This document shows, piece by piece, positions 50,252 to 63,252 of a stretch of 64,000 nt of DNA. The notes under the pieces are model-generated. The model was not told where the DNA came from, did no database searches, and saw only the letters and a list, made by a program, of their open reading frames with translations. The stretch is taken from assembly GCA_013396995.1 (NCBI GenBank), contig VWZP01009941.1, positions 2,706,748 to 2,770,747 on the forward strand, written 5' to 3'. Position 1 is the first letter of the stretch; every line of letters starts with the position of its first letter. The translations under genes and the position numbers were made by a program. This stretch comes from Dicaeum eximium. Lineage: Eukaryota > Chordata > Aves > Passeriformes > Dicaeidae.

Positions 50252-52720
50252 CTGCAAATAGAGAAAAAGAATATGCTTGTAAAAATTCTCAGCAAAAATA
50301 AGGTCTTACTTATCAAAAATGCTTGGTATTATATAAATGCTCAGTAATATTTATAAATACTTCAAGAATTCCATTAATTCTTTTTATAATTTGTTCAATA
50401 TTAAGTGCTCCTAATCTTTCCAAGAGCAAACAATGCAGGATTATATTAATTTCAGTAATTTAAAAAATGTGACCAACTGCAAATTCAGTAAATCTATTAA
50501 CGAATTAATTACCTATGATGACGACAGTTAACATGAAATCTTTGCCATACAGCCTTGTGTAAGTACTACCTACAGAAGTTTCTAATAAATACTAACTTTT
50601 TTGTATTAATCAAGATGTAAATAAGGAATAGCTGATTTGAACAAAATTCTAAAGTATTAAAATTTAAACATTTCAAGGCAAAGAGGATTCAAGTAGGAAA
50701 CACTGGTATTCATCCAATGAATATTAAATATTATCAAGAGATGCAAAAAATTATTCAAAATAAGGACATGATTATGTTCTGGTTTCACTTGCAAAACCCC
50801 AGAATGAATTAGAGATGTGTAGGTTTACATTTTGAATGCTCTCTGAGAATTATGTAGTAAAACCATATTCTGTTTGAAAATCAGCATTCAGAACTTTCCC
50901 CTAAGCAGAAATTCATTTTTTTGGATAAAACAGATGACCATCTCAATAAAGTGTATCCACTTGTAGGACCAAAAAATTTCCAATTACCAAAAGTTAATAC
51001 AGTGCATTTTCCCTTGTAATATCAAGTCCTCAGTTAACTGTTCCCACTGCATACACTTCAAACTGCAGACCATAAAAAGGCATCAGTAACAGAAAGCCTC
51101 CCACAACTTAACATTCTACAACATAAAACTTAAAGATCAAAGCTTTTCCCCAGCCACACAAAAATGTCAGAGAGTATCTCCACCAGAGCCATCAGATTCA
51201 CATTTAGGTCAATCAGAGCAAAATTTTACTTCTATATCTTAATGCTGTAATATTTCACTATTTTTCTCTCTTGCTTCAAAGCATTCTGTAGTCTGAATCG
51301 GGTGCTACATGACAAATTTCACACAGACACTTTTTTTAGATGCCTCCTCCCTTAATGTCACCAAAAGTCAGGAGCATAATTCTTCAAATAAAAATACATT
51401 TCAAATGGCATGCCTTGAACCACATTCTGAGCTTCCTAAAATTGTCATTATTTCAGGTTATTTTGCCAGCCACAGAATGAATCTGGACAGTGAGGTAGGA
51501 GGGAAAGACAAACAAAACCATTCATCCGTAAGGTACATTTTTTGCCTTATATTCTTACTACAGCTTCTTTTTTTCCCCTTTTCCTGTTTTAATTTCCATC
51601 TTTGGTTCTCTGTACACCATCAGTTTCAGAGTCACTTGCCTTACCTTAACAGCACTCATATTCCAAGCCTTCTTTTTTTATATATCCTCCCCAGACTATA
51701 TTCTCACAGTAACAACCCCCTGAAGTTCCAGTTTTTAATCCCTAATGCTCCTAATACCAGAAGTTGCAGTCTCTCATCCCCTCCCTGAGTCTCTTCACTC
51801 TCTAGACCACTGTTCATTCCCTAGACCCTTATAGCATATGTAGGAAGAGTGTGAAAACAGAACAAAACAAAAGAGCCTTCCTCTGGATAAAAACAGCTTC
51901 AGAATGTAGCAAGCTCAGCACCACCGCTTCTGGGGCAAGAAATTAGCCAGGGTTCAAGATGGCAGATGTGAGATGGCATGGGAAGATAAGGCTTGCAAGA
52001 GCAGCAAAAACAAAACTCCAGTTCTTGATACCCTGATAGCTTGTCTTGTGAAGGTGATGAGCATCTACATTGCTGCCCAGTCAGGTAAGTTCAGGTGCCA
52101 TCCTAGAGGAGGTGATAGCTGTATCTTATCAGTGTCTAGCATAGGTAAGCAAAAGTGTTTAACCTGGCCAATGGCAACCAGAAGGCCAACAGCTGCAGCC
52201 TGGTAGCCTGTAACAAAGAAAGGAGTGATTTCCCTCAAACCTAAAGAGATTCTCAGAAGACATTTTTTAAAAAAGAAAGTTACAATGAATTAATTTCTAT
52301 TTTTGTACTGCTATGCAGCAGAAGATCTGACCTATGCTGCAAGACTTGTTCTCGTGTAGTTCTTTGTTTCACCTGTCACTACAGCTATATAGCATGCAGA
52401 AGGCTTTGAGATAATCAAAAAGCCATTCCATGTGCCAGGCACCACATAAAGCATAGAAGCTGCTGCCCTAAAGAAACCTACTGACTGAAATCCTTGTTGT
52501 GCAGACACTTGATCTCACATGTGTCATTTCATCAGACTAAATCCAATTAGACTACTCATGTGCACAAAGTTAAACAGATGCAAAACTGATTTCAGTATGT
52601 ACATATGTTTCGGCTGGATGCCAAGATCATAAATTATGCACCAGCATTGAGATTTCCTTTTGTGAAAGAAACAAATTCAGGTCAAAATGGCTTAAGTATA
52701 TTTCTCAAAAATGCAACAGT

Positions 52721-52775
52721 CGGGGTGGGGGTTTTTTTTGGTTTTTGCTTCTGTTTTGTTTTGTTTTGTTTGTTC
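52721..52775. repeat. G/T-rich low-complexity run
   Basis: GGGGTGGGGG then T8 and repeated GTTTT units. A simple repeat similar in make-up to those at 6501 and 37788. Confidence 0.85.
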
Positions 52776-55700
52776 TTTAAAGAAAGCATTGCATAGAGAG
52801 CCCTCTACAACATCTTCTCTAAAGTTTTTCTTTAAACAACTTCAACATCTTAAATGGACTGTGGGGAATAATAATCTGAGAAAGTTTCATGGCAGGAATC
52901 CATATTAATTCACTGTGAATTTGAAGACTGTGTACAGTACCAGGAAAAAGAGGTGTTTTCTCCTAGCTATTTCATTAGCAAACTGAGGAAGAAAAAAGCT
53001 CACTTTGAGCTTGAGAAGTTCAGTTAAGAACAGAATTTCTACCTTTCTGTATTTCTACACAGATGAATATTGATTCAGAGAAGGAAAAGACAATCCCCAC
53101 TTGTGTTGACTCTGAAGTTGTGCAAAAGCCAATAAGGATTTCCTTTTGCTCCTCTATTAAGCAGATGCAGTGCTAAACAAGGGGTGAAAGAGAGAGGATA
53201 ACTTGTAGCTTGTACACAATACCAAATTTTAGGTCTTGCATTGTCCTTTCAAAAGGCTGCTTCCACCTTTGACAGACAGGAACATGCTCATTCATATTCC
53301 TGTACAGACCTTGACACATATATTTTATGGTCCTGGAGTAAACTGGACTGAAGAAGTGAACCTGGTTAAAAGGTTCTGGTATTGCTTGTTTGTTTGTGGA
53401 TTTGGTTTTTTCTAATATTTTCCAGTCTGCTTAAGACAAGAATCAGTTCTTGGTTCCAGTTCACCACCTGAAAGCAAAAACCTTTGTGCTGACAGGAAAG
53501 TATGAGCATGGTGGGGAGCATACACATCTCTGTAGCAATGAAAGATTAAATCTTGGTGGAGTGGAAGCATTAGTAGATGTAAGATGTTTCACAGGTGAAT
53601 GTTTTGTGCTTAAAAACTCAGGGTTGGAGAAAAAAGTGATGGCAATGAGAAATTTTTCAGTGAGAACAAATGAAGCCAAGGCTAAGGACAAGATTATTTC
53701 CTTCCCCAAACATTTAGATGATTGTTGAGCAGTCTTAAAAATACTGAGATGCTGATATTCTGACCACTTTGTCCTTTCTTGAAGGATCTGAGTTCATTAT
53801 TTTAATCTCTTCCTTGCAATAATAAGTACTAGGCAGTACTGCTTTATCAAAATGAAAGTCAAGGTTCATGCCTAAAAACCTGTTTTTAGGATGCTGTGAC
53901 ATGAAATAGCATCATCTTTCTAAAACATTACAAGTCAGCAACAATATTCACCTGAAGTCAAATCATACAACAGGAGACCTGGGAGGACATCACAGTTTCA
54001 TCTACTTTATCTTGCTGCCCCAGAACAAGGTCAGATGGTCAGTCCTGACCACAGTTTTTCTAGTTTTTAATCTTAAGACTTCCAGTGACAGAGATGCCAT
54101 GCATCCCCCAGACAAACTGTACCAGTGTTTCACCATCTTCAGAACTGTTAAAACATTCTTACAACCAACCTCTGACTTTCATAAATGTATTAAGCCTATT
54201 TCTTTTTCATGTATCTACCATGGATTGGAATGGAGGAAAGGTGTGGTTTTGGGAGAAGAGAGCATTCTCTTCCCTCTTTATGAGACTCTTTCTAGCAACT
54301 GAGGACTGTTGTCATGTACCCTCCCCTCAATCTTCTCTTCCCAATAAATTAATTTATGCCGTGAAACCCATGTTTTCCTGATTCCTAATCATTCTTACTG
54401 GTCTGCTCTGGATGTTTTCCATCTGATTTGAAACCTTCTCAAAGAGCAACTCCCAAAACTCCAAAATGTATTCCATTTGCTGCCTTTCTATGAAAAATAT
54501 ATTTCTTTATTGTTTTATCAATTTCTACCACACTTATAGCAGAAAAACCTTATCCCTTTATTTGTAGAAGAATACCCCAAAGATGCAAAAGACAGCAGTG
54601 CAGAAACCCCACTGTTGCCAAGAGAAACCACACTGGTTTTTATGAGGACTAAAGCAGGAATAATTCATAACATTTAAAAATATAAAGTCAACCGTAGTGC
54701 TTCAGTGCCTACTGGGGTTTGACACTGGTGTGTGGCCATTGGACAGGGTTTGGAGGATGATGCCACATGAACTCACTGCAGGAAGCTTGTCCCAGCAGAG
54801 ACTCTTGGTGAGTGTACAAAGATGGCACTTAATTACCTAACTAAAAGTTATTCAGTGATAGAAAGCTTATTACTGTGGGTGACTATTTGTAATGACCAAA
54901 AACTGGAAAAATCGTGTCTTTGTGACTTTAAAAATGCCAACATGAAACAAAAGGCTCCACCTTTTCAGGGAAAGATGCCTCTAATGGAAGTGTGGCAATT
55001 CTTTTTTTTAAACGAAGCTTCATTTTTCACATTTACATTACATTTTATATTTACATTTAGTTAGAGACATTTACATCTATTTGAGTATTGTGTAATTCTT
55101 TCAGTTGTTACATTAGACACCCATAAACCACAGAACTCCTGTGAGCAAGACAGACTTGCATGTTTGAAGAGCTGGCAAGGTCTCCATGCTGCATGGAAAG
55201 GAAAGAGGTTAGGAGGTAGGCAGAGATGAAAACACTTTACTGGCTATATATGATTCTCTTCTAGAAATCTGCCTCCACATCTGTAAAAGTTACTAAATCT
55301 TTTTAATGAATACATAAAACCCTGTTCTAAAGCTGACAGAATTCTGCTTGTCCCCAGTTGTATATCCAGCCCTTTCTTCTTTTTCATTCATTTCAGTATT
55401 TCCCTCTCTGCCACTGAGTACACAAAAATCTACAATTTCAGCAATTACTCTTGCAAATTATGTGTGCTCTTCTGTATATTTTCCTGTGTGCTATTGTGTA
55501 TACATATTTTTATAGAAACTATTCCTATGACACAGAAACGGATTAGCACAATCTGATGACAATGGGTTTGATTGTTTTTTTCCAAAATTATCAATTAAAT
55601 TAGAACTTTATTTTAATGTTTTTTTCACATTTACATTTTTAACTGATTCTCCATATAACAAAGGTTTTAGAAAATGCATAAAAACTAGCTTTTGGTAAAC

Positions 55701-57972
55701 TGGTATGAATGAGAAGCATGCCTTTTATTTGATATATTAAAAAAATTTTAAAGTTAAGCCTGAAAGATTAAGGGAAAATTCATGTCCTATATCTTTCCCT
55801 TAAAAATATATTTGAAACTAATATTGCATTAGAGTTCCACTTCATTCCTGTGCAAACTGTGAGTTCTCAATATAGCACGGAACTTGCCTTCAGGAAGCAG
55901 TTGTGTTTGGCTTTGTATATTAAATCTATAATACATGTAATATAAATAACACATTAGAAAACATAAAATACTTTAGGCATATGCATGCCATTTTGTTATT
56001 GAAATACTTGAAACCATAAATAAAAGCATTCCTAATTTTTTCTCCTCAATTCAAATAGAAGACAGGAGGCATAACTGAATACTCTTGTTCAGCTATTATC
56101 CTAAGGAATTCGCTATCAGGTTTTATAGATAGAAGTCCAACTCTCTATTATTTTGCATTAATAAGCCATTTCCTTTCCACAGCCTCTCTTAAATCCTATG
56201 TTTTTCTATCTTCTAGACTTTACTGCTATTATCCTTTCTCATCGCCCCTTTAAACCTTCATATCGTCACATATGTGGAACTTTGCTGTCCATCTCTTCTT
56301 TTCTCATTACAGAGAAGACTCTGAATTCCCAAATACAATTCCAGCATCTCACCATTTATTTCAAGATCCAATTAACCTCATTTTTATGAACTCCTCACAT
56401 ATTTGTTCATCTTACCCATATCTTTGCGACCGACTATGACCAGTTTGCTCCCCTTGTTACACCATAATTGGCCTTTCCAGCTCCTTTATAAAATTTCACC
56501 CTTCATAATAGGAAGGCATCATTGTGTGCAATTTTGCTATTTGGAGCATGAGGACAACAGCATTTTTATGGGAAGAATGGAGAGCTGAAAGCTAGAGCTT
56601 CATAGGTTTGACTCTAAAAAAATGTTATCTAACATGTGAGGTGTTCAGTTGCACAGGACTTTTTTTACACAAAACTTCTATTACACTGAAATATTAAAAG
56701 ATCTTTTTTGTTTGCTCTGTGTTAACAATGTGACTTCCAGAAACAAACTGTTCAGTTATTTACAACATGAACTAAGAAATTAAAATATTTTTCTTCCAAA
56801 TTATTTTTGACATGGTCTTGTCTCCAGAATCATTGTTTTTAGAGTAGTCCCTGAGAGAAAAATGACTGTTACTAAGACTATCTGCTTGTTCTTTCTCAGT
56901 AATTTTCCAATATTATGTTTGCTTATAATATTCCTTTCAACAGAAGCACCTTTATTAGCCATAAGGAAACTATAAATTACCCAGACACTTCCATTCCAGT
57001 GGGTTTATCTGGATAAATAGAAGTTTGGATAATTGAAAGATAAGAAATAATTGAAAGACCACATGAAACACATATCTCCCTGTGCTATTTTCTCCTTTTA
57101 GCTAAAATACAGTCTGTCTTAGGTCTATCCCCAGTGGTATTGACCAACATCAAAATACATTGCTTTACCCTAATAGAAATTACCTCAAAAATTAAATAGA
57201 GAGTAAAAACAGAGAGGCAACTGAGAACTCTCAGTCACGTAGAAGAATAAAGTATATTTATAGGCTATAGTTTAAAGAGCTTCTTTCTAATTTTTCCACA
57301 ACCAATCTCTTATTACCTGATTGGGCATCTTCGGGAAAGCTCCTGCTTCTTCCCCAGCCATTCTAGAGGAGGAGAACTATTGGGGGAATCAGAATAAGTA
57401 TCTACAAATCCCCCTAGTACACCAGTATTGAGAGTACCAGAGCAGAGCTGATTTAACAGAGCAGGGACTTGCCTATGTCTTAGCTACTACATGGCTTTTT
57501 TTTTACAAAGTTGTTCTATTCATGAACTTCTAGAACTCCTGTCACTGATGTAGCAAGACAGACTTTTTTCAACCAAATACTAAAAGAATGTAGTTATATA
57601 ACCACCAATAACTAGTCATATTGCAAAATGTGGCTGCTGTGGCTTTGGAAAAAATACAATATCTTTTGTGGGAGTTGAAAAGTCAAACCAAAATGGTGAA
57701 AGACTCAAATAAAATATTAAATTATTTTTGGCAACACACTGCTATTTTGAAGCTCTAAAAGGATTTGACAGAGTTTCTGAGAGTTTGAGAAACATTGGTT
57801 GCAACATAGGAAAGCTCCATCCCAAATCTCTGGATTTCTGCAAGCCGTGTGCCAACAGAGTATTTAAACATTTTCTATAGTACACCCAAAATCAAACCAG
57901 AAGATCTGAATTAATTTACACTAAGATCTAACATTGCAAAATAAGAAAAAGAAAAAAACCACAAAACCTTAC

Positions 57973-58011
57973 TTCATTATCAAAGTCAGGAACACTTCCA
58001 TCAGTGAGTTT
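57973..58011 (-). CDS. NOL4: Candidate NOL4 mini-exon (13 codons), upstream of exon A
   Basis: 39 nt on the minus strand, preceded by a T-rich stretch ending TTGTTGTCCCTAG and followed by the good donor GAA/GTAAGG. It reads KLTDGSVPDFDNE in the frame implied by the phase-0 acceptor of exon A, so inclusion would add 13 residues just before SPAHSYSS. The composition (acidic, hydrophilic, no stop) suits the disordered region it would join. The size is that of neural mini-exons, which fits a brain-expressed gene, but the pyrimidine tract is only fair. The exon is absent from the canonical protein as I recall it, and no upstream exon is visible to confirm its partner. It could be a chance splice-site pair. 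Confidence 0.45.
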
Positions 58012-59211
58012 CTAGGGACAACAATAATAGGTCTAAAAATTGCAGGTAGTATCATAGCTCAGCGAAGCCAAGAGCCTGAGTGAGCCCCACATGTTCTTGT
58101 GCTTTTGGCAAAATCCATAAACATAAAACTTCTATTGGAAAAAAATAATTTCCAATTTTTAGCGAAATTTTTGTGTTTTGCCAAAACTCTTACAGTTTCC
58201 ATCCAGATTCTACAGTTTTCCCTTTGTCATGGTTTGGGGGGTTTTATTTTCCTTTTAAAATGAAATAGCAGCAGTTTATATCAGGATTAGTGAACATTTT
58301 TCTTATGGAATATATTTCAGTGACTATTAAGGTTGACATTACAGGCAGGTAATGAGACACAGGTTAATGGCCCTAATTATTGCTTAAGGACCAGGTGGGA
58401 AGATTTAGAACTTGAGACCAATCAGGGACAGATGAAGACAGGATTCCTGAACCACAGGGGAGACCTCTTCCTAGTCTGCAATGGTCTGAGTAAGAGAGGA
58501 GCAGCTGGGATGTCTGTAGCTGAAGCTGATGGAATAGATTACTGATTAGTTCCCTACTTACATACTACAAATAAATCTTAAAGAAATGCATCTCGTAAAT
58601 CAAGTAAATCTTGTAAGAAATGCATCAAATTTGACCCTCCCTGTTTAGAAAAGGATAACTAAAACATTTATCATAAGAGTAAGCCGGAGGCATTGCTTGA
58701 GGTTATCACAAGACAGCAATCATTAGAATTTTGCAGGAGAATTCCTCATAAAGGCAGTTTCTACCTATTAGTTCTTCAGTTCAATGTATCCTTAGGACAG
58801 ACAAAAAAAGACCAGGAAGAAACAGAAACAACAGAAAATAATCTTTCCATTCTAAATCTATGCTGACTGCACTTCTGTTAAAGACAGGTCTGACATTTTG
58901 GGGGTGGAGGATGGAGGACAATATTATGAAAAGCATTAAACCTGACTCCCAGAGGAGAGCTACTCAACAATTGCTGCTCAAACTGCTCAGGCAGCAATTC
59001 TAGCAAACAACACAGTCGTGTTGAAGAGCAAATGCTCTTCCCCAGAAGAGTCAGACAGGTCACAGTAGCCCCTTAAATCCCTACGAATATCATTAAATAT
59101 CTCTATTGTGAGTAGTAGCTTTCATGGTACCATCCCAAAGAAACCAGAAACTCTCCTTGTAAGCTATAATTTTACCTGCCCAAGATGGTACAGGACTTTC
59201 CAATTTGTACA

Positions 59212-59261
59212 AACATTAGTATATATTTGTTACAAAAGTGTATCAAATATATACTAATGTT
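59212..59261. repeat. Near-perfect AT-rich inverted repeat (22-bp arms)
   Basis: Arm AACATTAGTATATATTTG (59212-59229), extended to 59233, faces its reverse complement at 59240-59261 with one mismatch and a 6-nt loop (AAAAGT). Further ATTAGTATATA/TATATACTAAT copies follow to about 59311. It could be the remnant of a small palindromic element or an expanded AT repeat. Confidence 0.8.
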
Positions 59262-62200
59262 GTATTAGTATATATTAATACTAATATATACCAATGTAGT
59301 AATATATACTAATGAGCCCTGGGATTTTATATGCTGCCTGTTGAACTCTCAGGCTTGTGAGAAGAGAATCAGCCAGTTTCCTCCAGGATAACATGGCATA
59401 CTGTAAGCTTCCAGAACAGCTGCTCTTTAGAAAGGAAATTGCACTTAGGAACTTGATTCCATGCCCCAGTACTCTGTGATTTGTAGTGGAATAAACTTTG
59501 TTTACTGCAAAACGGTTCTGCCACTTGGTACTTGGAGCTCAGTTAGAGGGATCCATACAGCCATCAAGCAGCACTGAAATTTCCAAGATCATCTAATAGA
59601 CTTGGTCTGTAAAGGCTTAGACTCATTTACAATAAACAATATTTACCTTCTATTAGGAAAGATAATTTTTGAGTTGTGAATACTGGGACCACTTAGTTAC
59701 ACACATTCACTTTAGCTAACTAAATCACCACCCTGCAGTGGAGAACTCCCCCAGCAGAGTATAAAGCTGAGCACAAAATCCTATTGGGCAAAACTCTACC
59801 TTTGTCAAAAACCACATTCAATACACTTTCTTGTAGAAGGAAGAATTCTGTGAGGAAAACCAGCTAGAATTATGCCAGAAAAATTAAATAAATCAGAGCA
59901 CTCAGTGCATTTTCTCAGATTGATATCATAACTCAACTCAATACCTGACTATGGAGAGCTGAAGAGCTGTAAAAACTGCTTTGTATCATTCGCCAACCCA
60001 AATTATTTAATCTTCCAGATCCTGACACTAAATTCAGGGAAAAGGGATTTGATCTTATGATAAGTCAGCTTATCATATGAAGAGAACTAGCTGAAAACTT
60101 TAAATTCGGATCTGAGCTGGACAAAATTTTATAAGTTGTTGTCCCTTTCTATTTGCTTTCCTATTTTGTGTGACTACTATTGTGTCTTTAGCTTCCATAG
60201 CTGAAATTTAAATAACAAAATAGAATATGTTTTTAAAAATTAAAGGAACTCGTCTGTCTATCTATATATCTATTTTTAGAAAGTGGCCCCCCTCTCATGG
60301 TGCAGCTGCCTGTGTGCTCAGGAGTCTCCTCTCTCACAGAGCCCTACCTGAGCTCAAGGCATGAAGTGCTGAGATCTACAGGCTGAGATCCTTCTGGAAC
60401 ATTAACATAGAATGTAACCCTCATCTGTTGCATTTTACTAAACTCAAATACAAGAGGTACAGAATTTAAGGGACAGAAGAGTTTTCTGTGAACATCCCTC
60501 ACCACTGTCACTGCAACTGGCATTGGTTCTGCTTTGTTGTGCAGCCAGGTCATGGATCAGAAAACTTGAGCAGGTTTTATTAATTCCTGAGCAGAAATTA
60601 ATTTTAAAAACTGAAAGGCAAGGATAACTTAAGTTCCCCTTCCCTGTAGTAGGGCTCTACTGGAACACAAAGATATGTTCACATGTGGCATGTTAATAGA
60701 TTTGTTTTCCATTATTAAAAAATAACACCATACAAGCAGTGGAAGCATTTAGAAACTGATTTTCTCTGGCAAACATGACCTCTTTGGCTTTGTCAAGAAA
60801 TTTTGCAACTGCAGTAGTAGTGTTTTTAGATGAATGTAATGATATGGGTCCAAGCCTCTGAATTTTTCTGTGTAGTATATACTTCCAACAGTGCCACAAG
60901 AAACAAACAAAATACAGACATGACTCATGCTGGCAGTCACAGCTTACCTCTACAAGCTCTGTAAAGGAGTAGCTTTAATATCTGCTCACTGATTCCTACA
61001 CAGAGATATCCATTATGTCATATTTAAACCAGTTTATCTTCAAAAAGTAGAACTGAAGAAACCTGACATCCTAAAGATGTATGTCCTAAATCCCCAAATC
61101 TCACCAGCATGTATTCTCCATTTCAGTCCACATCTCTCTCACTCTTAGAGGGCAGGACTTTGTGGCTTGTGGAGGGCTGGGAGATCACTCATTGCCCAAG
61201 CAGTATCTGCCTCTCAAAAGTCCAATTCCCTCATGAAAGCAGCAACCTAAGTCTTTCTACTTGAGCCAAATGCAGATTTTCACAGCTCACAGCAACTCAA
61301 CATTGTCAAGATTACTACCTTGTGAAATTAGATTCAAATGTTATTCAGGGACAGAAAAACTGACAGAGCATAAAGCACTCCCTTTGGAAAAAAAAATCAA
61401 GACAACAAATAGCAACAAACCTTCTCCATTGATAAAATAAAATGCACCATATGGATAGCAAAACAGTACTTTTTTTGTATAAAACTCTCCTGGCAGACAA
61501 GATTTAAAAAAATAACACTTTTTACCTGAGACATAAGTAAAACAGGAACAGTCTGGCATAAATCTCTAAACAACACTTTGCATCTAAACATATTTTTATG
61601 GAAAGCTATATTTTGAAAAGATCTAACAAATACCTTGCAAATTATGGCTCTAGGTAGAATGAATTTCAAAGTGGTGTGTGGGAGGTATCCATGCAGTGAA
61701 CACTCCCATATTTATTAGCCACTTCCATAGCATTATGTGCTCTAATACACTATTAATTTTCTGGATATGTGTAGAAGTGGCATTATTAAGAAGTTCAAAG
61801 TATTGAATAAGTATGGGAGATCATTTTTAAAATTTATTTAACATAATTTAACCTCACATCTTGACTGAAGGCAAAAAATATAAATTTATGATTATACAAA
61901 ATCTGTTAAAAGTATGAAATCACTTTCACAAAAAACTTTTGAAAATATGATCTTTAAAAGATTCAGCTTTCCAAGTAGCTGCTTCTATTAAATAACCCTG
62001 TGAGACTAATAGGTTAACTAATATCAGAACAGAATGGCTATGCACAGACATATTTCTTTTAATGTCCTGCCTTCCAAGGCCCTGTTCTACAACATGGATG
62101 ACAAATGGACCGTCCAGTAGTTTTTAATTTGCTAATAAATTCTGCATTACATGCTTAATCAACATTCCCCATGAGTTTTAGGACAATCCCAGCTGTTATT

Positions 62201-63218
62201 AAAACTGCAAACCCCCAGGTTTATAAACTGAAATAAAAAAATTTTACTATTTACCATTCAGCCTTTCAAAAGTCAGGGGGAAAGACACACAACCCATCAT
62301 AGGACCCAAATTTAAGCTTTCTGCCTATGTTTTCCAGAGATCATGTTTCATAGGCTTTAAATAATTGGAGCTATGGAAACACTATTTACACATTAACTTT
62401 GCACACCAAAAATGGTTAAATGGTTGGTTCTTCACTTGATCTAATCACTGAAAACTGCACTGCCCTCAATTAACTAATTCAAGGTAAGATGTTGTCTACT
62501 TTTTTTCCTGGTAGGATGAAAGGCTTTAGGATAGGATTAGTGAGGCACATTGATTTTGGAAATTAAATGCCATCCTTTTTCTTGCCTGTATCTGCCTTTC
62601 CACCAAAATGAAAAGAAAACATCTCTACTTTATAAGATAGCCAGCTGTGGCCTAAGCACAGCCCATGGAAATTTGCCCTTGCAGAGTAAATACAAGTTCT
62701 CCCATGTGAGAGAGGAATGGGCTCTGAGGTTAACATTCCATTTTCATAACAACATTAAAATGTTCTTACACTTTCTGTCATTAATCCATACCCTCATCAG
62801 GACCTTGCACTATTGCACTTTATTTTTTCTGGCCACTTCTCCTGGGACCTCCACCTCTGTGCCCCTTCCCAGGAGCCCCACTGAAGCTGAACAACACCAT
62901 GAGCAAGTGGGAGCCAAGGATGTCCCAGGCTGCTCCTGGTTTGCTCCTGGCCATTCCTGCACTGAGCTGTGACCTGCACACACCTCCTGCTTGTGTCATT
63001 GGGACCTGCTGCTGCCAGCAGCCCTGCCCTACCATTTGCTACATCAAGTCTGCATGACCTTATGCTGGTTTTTTCCTCAGTTTCAGAATTTTTTCTCCCT
63101 TTGATACTTTATCAAAGGTAAAGCAGTGACCTGTAATGCATGGTCACAAGATCAGATAGGAAATACCTTCTATTCTTGCTAATCTCACCAGTTGTTCTAG
63201 TCAATAAATTGTCTTTCT

Positions 63219-63252
63219 CAGTGGTTTGGGTTTTGTTTTTTTGTTTTTTTTC
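63219..63252. repeat. G/T-rich then poly-T run
   Basis: GGTGGTTTGGGTTTTG-like start followed by T runs. Simple low-complexity tract. Confidence 0.8.

Noticed and set aside
51309..51788. 159-codon open frame on the plus strand
   Set aside because: Leu/Phe/Ser/His-rich composition of translated pyrimidine-rich intron; no family resemblance.
58226..58560. TGTCATGGTTTGGGG, resembling the start of some songbird LTRs
   Set aside because: No matching CA end, target duplication, poly(A) signal or internal retroviral sequence was found. The start string alone is not enough.
62550..62972. 140-codon open frame on the plus strand overlapping a GC-richer segment
   Set aside because: Low-complexity Pro/Ser/His composition with no homology that I recognise; antisense to NOL4.
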